Of a stretch of 64,000 nt of DNA, positions 56,544 through 64,000 are shown one piece after another. How positions within the stretch are numbered: position 1 is the stretch's first letter; each line of letters begins with the position of its first letter. The stretch is from assembly GCF_000418325.1 (NCBI RefSeq), contig NC_021658.1:2232001-2296000 (forward strand), read 5' to 3'. The stretch is from Sorangium cellulosum So0157-2. Its GTDB lineage: Bacteria > Myxococcota_A > Polyangia > Polyangiales > Polyangiaceae. A program made the translations under genes and the position numbers. The notes beneath the pieces are model-generated. The model was not told the DNA's origin. It did not search any database and saw only the letters and a program-made list of their open reading frames with translations.

Positions 56544-57242
56544 ATGAAATCCGATCCCTTCGCCGTTTTGCCCGACGGGCGGGTGCGCGCCGTGCTGCGG
56601 CGCCTCCACGACGACGCCGACCGGCAGGTGCCTGGCGTCCTCCTCCACTTCCTGCCGAAGCTGCCGCGGATGCTCCTCGGCCGCCGCATCGACGCTCCGG
56701 GCACGGAGCTCGACTTCGCCGACAAGTACCTCGCGATCGGGAGCGACCAGGGCGCCTTCTGCTACCTGACGGCGCGGGCGCTCCGCGCCAAAACGATCGT
56801 CGAGTTCGGCACGTCGTTCGGCGTCTCGACGCTGTGGCTGGCGGCGGCGGTGCGCGACAACGGCGGCGGTCGCGTCATCGGCACCGAGCTCGTGCCGGAG
56901 AAGGCGCGGCGCGCGCAGGCGAACCTGGAGGAGGCAGGGCTCGCGTCCTTCGTCGAGATCCGCGTGGGGGACGCGACGGAGACGCTGCGGGCCGACCTCG
57001 GCGAGGTGGACTTCATGCTGAACGATGGGTTTCCCCTGCGAGCCCTCGACGTGCTGAAGCTCGTCGCCCCGGCCCTGCGTCCGGGCGCCGTGGTGGTGAC
57101 CGACAACGTCGGCGTCTTCAGGGCCGACTACCGCGACTACGTCGCCTATGTGCGCGATCCGCGCCACGGCTTCGCGTCGATGACGGTGCCGTTCCGCTCG
57201 GGCACCGAGTACTCGGTCCGGCAGCCCGCAAATCCGGGCTGA
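56544..57242 (+). CDS. Class I SAM-dependent methyltransferase (O-methyltransferase-like)
   Basis: The 232-residue protein has SAM motif I IVEFGTSFGVSTLWLAAAV, an acidic GTELVPEKARRA strand-2 end and a central VDFMLNDGFPLRALDVLKLV with the metal/substrate side of the fold, then GAVVVTDNVGVF. It resembles catechol-O-methyltransferase-like small-molecule enzymes, with DNV in place of the usual DNVL metal turn. The ATG at 56544 is 10 nt after a CTCTCCTCCC stretch that gives a poor ribosome site. It is divergent from the AraC regulator. Confidence 0.82.
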   Translation: MKSDPFAVLPDGRVRAVLRRLHDDADRQVPGVLLHFLPKLPRMLLGRRIDAPGTELDFADKYLAIGSDQGAFCYLTARALRAKTIVEFGTSFGVSTLWLAAAVRDNGGGRVIGTELVPEKARRAQANLEEAGLASFVEIRVGDATETLRADLGEVDFMLNDGFPLRALDVLKLVAPALRPGAVVVTDNVGVFRADYRDYVAYVRDPRHGFASMTVPFRSGTEYSVRQPANPG

Positions 57243-57329
57243 CCGAGGCCAGCGGCAGCCCCGAGAAGGCGCGCGCGACGGCATCCCGGTCGCGGCTTCG
57301 CGACGGCCCCCGTGCCCCGTCGACGGTGC

Positions 57330-58073
57330 TTATGTGGACCGAGCCAGCGCCACCGCGTCGGGGCCGGCCGGAAAGCGGAGCTTCCCGGTCGCGTCGTTCG
57401 CGGCGCGCCACACCACCTCGGCCACGTCGGACTCCCTCGTCACCGCGGACGGCTGCCCGAGAGAGGCGAAGATGCGCTGCGCGAAGGGCGCGTACGGCTC
57501 GGGGATCAGCCCCTGCATGCGGGCCCCCCCGTTGCTCGTGAAGCTCGTGCTCGGGCCATAGCCCGGCTCGACCAGCTTCACCCGCACATCGAACTCCTCG
57601 AGCTCGAACGCGAGCGACGCGGTGAACCCTTCGATGGCCATCTTGCTCGCGGTGTACACGGCCACCAGCGGCATGGGCGCCAGCGTCGCGCTCGAGGTCA
57701 CGTTCACGATCACCCCCGACCTGCGCGCGCGGAGCTGGGGCAGCACGGCCTGCGTCATCGCCATCACACCGAAGGTGTTGGTCTCGAACACCTCGCGCGC
57801 CGTGGCCATCGGCGTGACCTCGAAGGCGCCGAAGAGCCCGATGCCCGCGTTGTTGACGAGCACGTCGATGGGCCCGCTCGCCTCGATCGCGGCCGCGATG
57901 CTCTCGGGCTTCGTCACGTCGAGCGCGACCACGCGCACCCGGTCCGATCGGGGCAGGACGTCCTCGCGTGGCGTTCGCATGGTGGCGACCACGTTCCAGC
58001 CCTGCGCGTGGAAGTGGCGCGCCGTCTCGAGGCCATAGCCAGAAGAGCAGCCAGTAATGAGCACCGTTTTCAT
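57330..58073 (-). CDS. Short-chain dehydrogenase/reductase
   Basis: The 247-residue protein is a classical SDR: TGCSSGYG cofactor loop (7-14), NNAG (74-77), catalytic Ser127/128, Tyr140 and Lys144 (YTASK). The basic residues after strand 2 (TMRTPRE) favour NADP(H). It is divergent from an AraC regulator gene at 58256, a common arrangement for AraC-controlled SDR genes. The substrate is unknown. Confidence 0.9.
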   Translation of the reverse strand: MKTVLITGCSSGYGLETARHFHAQGWNVVATMRTPREDVLPRSDRVRVVALDVTKPESIAAAIEASGPIDVLVNNAGIGLFGAFEVTPMATAREVFETNTFGVMAMTQAVLPQLRARRSGVIVNVTSSATLAPMPLVAVYTASKMAIEGFTASLAFELEEFDVRVKLVEPGYGPSTSFTSNGGARMQGLIPEPYAPFAQRIFASLGQPSAVTRESDVAEVVWRAANDATGKLRFPAGPDAVALARST

Positions 58074-58220
58074 CGCGTTACCTCCCAGCTCGTCGCCTCT
58101 TCGGGGCGTGCGGTCATCGTTGCGCGAAATGCATTCATTATGTTCACGTCGACTTCTTTGCCGCGGCGCGCGCGACGTTCATGGGGGTAACGTAGTCGCG
58201 GCACGCCGGACGATCTATCG

Positions 58221-58249
58221 TGTACAGTCCGTATTTCGTTTGCTAGAGT
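58221..58249 (+). promoter_or_regulatory. Candidate leaderless promoter of the AraC gene
   Basis: TGTACA (58221-58226), 17 nt, TAGAGT (58244-58249) preceded by TG. The expected transcription start falls at the GTG start codon at 58256. The match to consensus is moderate. Confidence 0.4.
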
Positions 58250-58255
58250 CCGGAC

Positions 58256-59152
58256 GTGAACGACCCGCTCTCGGAGGTCATCGCGCTGCTCCAGCCGCGC
58301 GCCGTGTTCTCGAAGGTCATCAGCGGAGCCGGCCGCTGGGGGGTTCGCTACTCGGACTTCGGCCAGCCGAGCTTCTCTGCCGTGCTCGAGGGCCGCTGCC
58401 GTCTCGCTGTCGACGGTCAGCGCGCCGTCACGCTCGAGGCAGGCGATTTCGTGCTCCTGCCGGCGACGCCGGGCTTCACGCTGTCGGGCTTCGAGCCGGT
58501 GAGGCCGGAGCGCGTCGACCCCAAGGTCACGCCCGCGCCGACGGGCGAGGTCCGCCACGGCACGCGCGGCGGACGCCCCGACGCGCGGCTGCTCGGCGGG
58601 TATTTCGTCTTCGACGCGCCGGACGCGGCCCTCATGGTGTCGCTGCTGCCGGCGCTCGTGCACGTGCGCGGGGTCGAGCGGCTCTCGGTGCTTGTGCGGC
58701 TCGTCGGCGAGGAATCGAACGAGCAGAAGGCTGGTCGCGACCTCGTGCTCACGCGGCTCGTGGAGGTGATGCTCATCGAGGCGCTGCGGTCGACGTCAGG
58801 CGACGACGCGCCTCCGGGGCTCCTGCGCGGGCTCGCCGATGCGCGGCTGGCGCCGGCGATACGGCAGATGCATGCCGAGCTCTCGCGCTCGTGGACGGTG
58901 GCCGAGCTCGCGAAGACGGCGGCGCTCTCGCGCTCGACGTTCTTCGAGCGCTTCACCCGCGCCGTGGGCCTGCCGCCGATGGAATACCTGCTCGCCTTGC
59001 GCATGGCCGTGGCGAGGGATCTGCTCCGCCGCCACGACCTCGGGATCGCCGAGGTCGCCGCGCGCGTCGGCTACGGCTCGGCGAGCACCTTCAGCACGGC
59101 GTTCAGCCGGCACGTGGGCCAGCCTCCGAGCCGCTACGCGCGCGCGGGCTAG
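58256..59152 (+). CDS. AraC-family transcriptional regulator (cupin-6 type)
   Basis: The 298-residue protein has an N-terminal cupin ligand domain (FSAVLEGRCRLAVDGQRAVT; EAGDFVLLPATPGFTL) and a C-terminal AraC HTH pair (TVAELAKTAALSRSTFFERF; GIAEVAARVGYGSASTFSTA). The start is GTG at 58256. It is probably the regulator of the divergent SDR gene (182-bp gap). Confidence 0.9.
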   Translation: MNDPLSEVIALLQPRAVFSKVISGAGRWGVRYSDFGQPSFSAVLEGRCRLAVDGQRAVTLEAGDFVLLPATPGFTLSGFEPVRPERVDPKVTPAPTGEVRHGTRGGRPDARLLGGYFVFDAPDAALMVSLLPALVHVRGVERLSVLVRLVGEESNEQKAGRDLVLTRLVEVMLIEALRSTSGDDAPPGLLRGLADARLAPAIRQMHAELSRSWTVAELAKTAALSRSTFFERFTRAVGLPPMEYLLALRMAVARDLLRRHDLGIAEVAARVGYGSASTFSTAFSRHVGQPPSRYARAG

Positions 59153-59282
59153 AACGACGGGAAGCCCGCGCTCCCTCGTGTGCCGCAGCTGACCGCGGAG
59201 GGGCGCGCTCTCGGAGAGAACGCGCGGAGCGTGAGGCTCATGACCCCCGCTCCGCCGGTCCCGGGCGGCCCGGTCTGCGCGC

Positions 59283-59311
59283 TTGACAACCCATAAGCGT
59301 CGGCTTATAGG
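59283..59311 (+). promoter_or_regulatory. ArsR-operon promoter with embedded operator
   Basis: TTGACA (59283-59288), 17 nt, TATAGG (59306-59311). An inverted repeat ATAAGC-GTCG-GCTTAT (59293-59308) fills the spacer and -10, as expected for an ArsR repressor site. The predicted start of transcription coincides with the ATG at 59318, so the message is probably leaderless. Confidence 0.7.
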
Positions 59312-59317
59312 TTGGGC

Positions 59318-59647
59318 ATGCAGCGCGCGGCCGCGGCCGAAGACAAGATCTTCCAGGCGCTGGCCGACCCCAGCCGCCGGGCGATCTTCGAGTCGCTCAC
59401 GCGCGGCGAAGCGGCGGTGAAGGACCTCACGGCGCGCTTCGACATCTCGCAGCCGGCGGTCTCGCAGCACCTCGCCACGCTGAAGGACGCCGGCCTGGTG
59501 AACGCCCGGCGCGAAGGGCGCTGCGTCTACTACCGGGTGGAGCCGCGCGGGATGAAGCCGCTCATCGACTGGATCGCACACTACCGCGCCTTCTGGACAG
59601 ACCGCATCGATCGCCTCGAAGCCCTGCTGGAGAAAATGGACGAATGA
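59318..59647 (+). CDS. ArsR/SdpR-family repressor
   Basis: The 109-residue winged-helix protein has the ArsR pattern LADPSRRAIFESLTRGEAAV, VKDLTARFDISQPAVSQHLA and KDAGLVNARREGRCVYYRVE, with no metal-binding cysteine motif in the recognition helix, so it is of the SdpR/self-repressing type that pairs with AHSA1 proteins. The ATG at 59318 was chosen; a TTG at 59312 would add two residues. The stop overlaps the next ATG (ATGA). Confidence 0.9.
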   Translation: MQRAAAAEDKIFQALADPSRRAIFESLTRGEAAVKDLTARFDISQPAVSQHLATLKDAGLVNARREGRCVYYRVEPRGMKPLIDWIAHYRAFWTDRIDRLEALLEKMDE

Positions 59648-60084
59648 GCCTCACCGACAAGACCGCCCCGTCGCAAACCGAATCCATCTCCTTCGAATTC
59701 GATCTGCGCCATTCGCCGGAGAAGGTGTGGCGCGCGCTCACCGACCCCGAGCTGCTCGCGGAGTGGCTCCTGCCCGCCGTCGGGTTCAAGCTCGATCCCG
59801 GGGCCGCGTTCACGTTCAAGACGCAGCCATACCCCGGCTGGGACGGCACCGTGGACTGTCGCATCCTCGAGATCGAGGCGCACAGGAAGATCAGCTACAC
59901 GTGGAACGTGCCTTTTCTCGACACCGTCGTGACCTTCACGCTCACGCCCACGGCGTCGGGCACCCGCCTGTCGCTCGAGCAATCGGGCTTCAAGCCGGAC
60001 CAGAAGCAGAACTTCGGCGGCGCGCGCTACGGCTGGAAGATGATGGGCGGAAAGCTCGTCGAGCTGCTCGCGAGGCTCCCGTGA
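59644..60084 (+). CDS. AHSA1/SRPBCC domain protein
   Basis: The 146-residue protein has the AHSA1-like SRPBCC fold (FEFDLRHSPEKVWRALTDPE; ILEIEAHRKISYTWNVPF; WKMMGGKLVELLARLP). ArsR-AHSA1 pairs are common; the AHSA1 protein probably binds a hydrophobic ligand. Overlaps: ATGA with arsR and GTGA with the following small membrane protein, so all three are one translational unit. Confidence 0.88.
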   Translation: MSLTDKTAPSQTESISFEFDLRHSPEKVWRALTDPELLAEWLLPAVGFKLDPGAAFTFKTQPYPGWDGTVDCRILEIEAHRKISYTWNVPFLDTVVTFTLTPTASGTRLSLEQSGFKPDQKQNFGGARYGWKMMGGKLVELLARLP

Positions 60085-60299
60085 ACAAACTGGTTCGAGA
60101 GAGCCACCGCTGGGTGTCCATCGCCTTCACGGTGGCCGTCATCGCCAACTTCGTCGCCTTGGCCACGGGACAGGGGCAGCCTCCCGCCTGGGTGACCTAC
60201 TCGCCGCTGCTCCCGCTCGCCTTGCTCCTGTTCACCGGTCTGTACTTGTTCGTGCTGCCGTATGCCACCAGGTGGCGCAGCGGGCGGCGCGCCGACTGA
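60081..60299 (+). CDS. Small two-TM membrane protein (intact paralogue)
   Basis: The 72-residue protein starts with GTG 60081 overlapping the AHSA1 stop. It has the conserved RESHRWVSIAFTVAVIANFV first helix and a second hydrophobic helix (LLPLALLLFTGLYLFVLPYA). A paralogue follows the UvrA-like gene (62795-63001) but is interrupted by a stop. The function is unknown; it is often annotated as a hypothetical membrane protein next to AHSA1 genes. Confidence 0.75.
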   Translation: MNKLVRESHRWVSIAFTVAVIANFVALATGQGQPPAWVTYSPLLPLALLLFTGLYLFVLPYATRWRSGRRAD

Positions 60300-60365
60300 G
60301 CGGGCGGCCGGCCCCGGGGGGATCTCTTCACAAACCGTCGAACATCCATGACAGGATCGCGAAAC

Positions 60366-62794
<2,429 letters not shown>

Positions 62795-62798
<4 letters not shown>

Positions 62799-63001
62799 GC
62801 TGGAACAAACCGATTCGGCAGATCCACCGCTGGCTGTCCATTGCCTTCACGGTGGCCGGCATCGTCAACATCGTCGCCATGGGATAGGAGGAGCCTGCCG
62901 TCTGCGTGGGCGCCTTGGCGCTGATCCCGCTCGCCGTGCTCCTGATCACCGGTCTGTACCTGTTCGTGCTGCCGTATGCCAACAAGCGACGCACCGACTG
63001 A
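62795..63001 (+). pseudogene. Small membrane protein paralogue with in-frame amber stop
   Basis: The start TTG 62795 overlaps the UvrA-like stop. The frame reads KPIRQIHRWLSIAFTVAGIV and NIVAMG, then TAG, and continues in frame as EEPAVCVGALALIPLAVLLI, TGLYLFVLPYANKRRTD to the TGA at 62999-63001. Alignment with the protein at 60081 shows the TAG at a glutamine position, consistent with a CAG-to-TAG change. The downstream helix can only be made by suppression or a new start. Confidence 0.75.
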
Positions 63002-63072
63002 ACGAGCGACCGGCCGCACGACAAGGCCGCGTCGCTACAGGGCTCCTCCCAGCGCACGCCTTCGCGCGCTCG

Positions 63073-64000
63073 TCAGGCCGCGCCGGCGAGCCGTTCGGCC
63101 GCCGCTCGCGCGCCGGCGATGTTTCGCGCCGTGGGGCCCAGCTCCAGCTCGGCCAGGGGACCGCTGACGAACAGGCCTGGCCCCCACTCGAGGTGCGCAG
63201 AGACCACCGGGTACCCACAAGCAGCGCAGCGAAGCCCCAGGCGGTCGAGCGCCGCGTCGTCGACGAGGGACCCGCCGGGGCGGTGGCTGTCGAACCCCGT
63301 GGCGAGCACGACGCGATCGGCCTGCACCGCATGAGGGGGACGGTCGAGCTGCAGGATCACCCGATCGCCTTTGGCATCGAGGGCGAGAGGTTCCGCCTCC
63401 ACCCAGCGAACGCGGCCCGTCCGTGCCTCGCGCCGCAGCGCGCTGGCGATCTCGGGAGGCATCGACCCCCGGTGCCGAGCGGCGGCGATCTGCCGGCGCC
63501 GCTCGGCCAGGTCACGGGTCCGCGTGAACCCTGTCATGGCCCTGGGCCCGAGCCACTCCGGATCGCTGTCGAAGCGGTGCACCCGGGCCTCGTGCCGTGC
63601 CACGACGGTGACCTCGGTGCCCGCCGCGGCGAGCGCGCAGGCGAGCTGCGCGGCAGAGATCCCACCTCCCACGATGGCGACAGACGATGCGCCCGCGAGG
63701 TCTTCTCGCCGGAACGAGGGCGCGAAGATGTGGTGCACACGCGCCTCCGCGTGCGCCGCGAGCGCTTGCGCCCAGCGCGGTATGCACAGCTGCTCGGCCA
63801 GCCCGACGGCCAACACGAGCCGCCGAGTCAGGAGCGAGCCCAGATCGGTCTCGACGCGGTAGCCCGTCTCGGTCCGCTCGATGCGGTGCGCTCGGCATCG
63901 CTCGCGCCGCGCGTCGAGGCGGTGCTCGCGGACGACATGCTCCGTGTGCAGGCGAAAGAACTCGAGTCCGGGTCGATCGTAGGGATAGACGAACCGGGCG
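63073..64000 (-). CDS. FAD/NAD(P)-binding oxidoreductase, partial (5' end outside)
   Basis: The frame is open to the window edge, so the N-terminus is missing. The visible 308 codons show an NAD(P)-binding SVAIVGGGISAAQLACAL with AAAGTEVTVVARHE, an ATGFDSHRPGG turn typical of flavin monooxygenases, and a C-terminal LFVSGPLAELELGPTARNIA end. This resembles SidA/IucD-like or FAD-dependent lysine/ornithine N-oxygenase relatives, but the substrate is not decidable from this part. The stop is at 63073. Confidence 0.8.
   Translation of the reverse strand, partial: ARFVYPYDRPGLEFFRLHTEHVVREHRLDARRERCRAHRIERTETGYRVETDLGSLLTRRLVLAVGLAEQLCIPRWAQALAAHAEARVHHIFAPSFRREDLAGASSVAIVGGGISAAQLACALAAAGTEVTVVARHEARVHRFDSDPEWLGPRAMTGFTRTRDLAERRRQIAAARHRGSMPPEIASALRREARTGRVRWVEAEPLALDAKGDRVILQLDRPPHAVQADRVVLATGFDSHRPGGSLVDDAALDRLGLRCAACGYPVVSAHLEWGPGLFVSGPLAELELGPTARNIAGARAAAERLAGAA

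Overview
The window is high-GC DNA with many 4-nt start/stop overlaps. It contains lipoproteins with glycine- or serine-rich linkers, two DUF1592/DUF1552 gene pairs, RCC1- and ricin-type secreted proteins and two ECF sigma factors. That mixture suggests a myxobacterium of the Sorangium/Polyangium type. This is inferred from gene content only; no rRNA or other marker gene is present.

Region 1 (20-5522, minus strand) is a five-gene operon headed by an Rrf2 regulator: a Tat-exported thioredoxin-reductase-like flavoenzyme with a CPYC dithiol, a 14-TM DHA2 efflux pump, a lipoprotein methyltransferase and a methyltransferase fused to leucine-rich repeats. Region 2 (5555-7517) is a scar. A truncated tyrosine recombinase abuts fragments of a MacA/MacB-like exporter and a frameshifted ABC ATPase.

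Region 3 (7722-25128, minus strand) is the centrepiece: a 12-gene, tightly coupled BREX-type phage-defence operon. Its order is HTH, brxE, brxA, brxB, brxC, AlbA_2/Schlafen-like ATPase, pglX (split in two), a Septu-like ATPase + HNH pair, pglZ, brxL. It combines BrxE, known from type 6 BREX, with BrxL, known from type 1, and carries a nested PtuA/PtuB-like module. Region 4 (25129-28253) holds an unknown plus-strand gene, an antitoxin + GNAT toxin-like pair with a palindromic operator, and an SRPBCC protein. Region 5 (28254-35211, minus strand) is a type III-like restriction-modification operon (HTH, Mod, Res, DUF5615). Res carries a C-terminal DUF433 antitoxin domain directly upstream of a DUF5615 toxin-like gene. 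The module lies between roughly 80-bp direct repeats, one of which covers the 3' end of the SRPBCC gene.

Region 6 (35650-63072) is ordinary chromosomal accessory content: a glutathione transferase, two DUF1592/DUF1552 pairs, an ECF sigma/FecR/outer-membrane-like trio, secreted lipoproteins, two SDR enzymes, Uma2, an esterase, an aldose 1-epimerase, a second ECF factor, two AraC regulators, a methyltransferase, and an ArsR-AHSA1-membrane protein-UvrA-like cluster. The right end cuts an FAD-dependent oxidoreductase. Several regulator genes have recognisable TTGACA-type promoters overlapping palindromes, and two LacI-type operators sit in the 50.9-51.4 kb promoter region.
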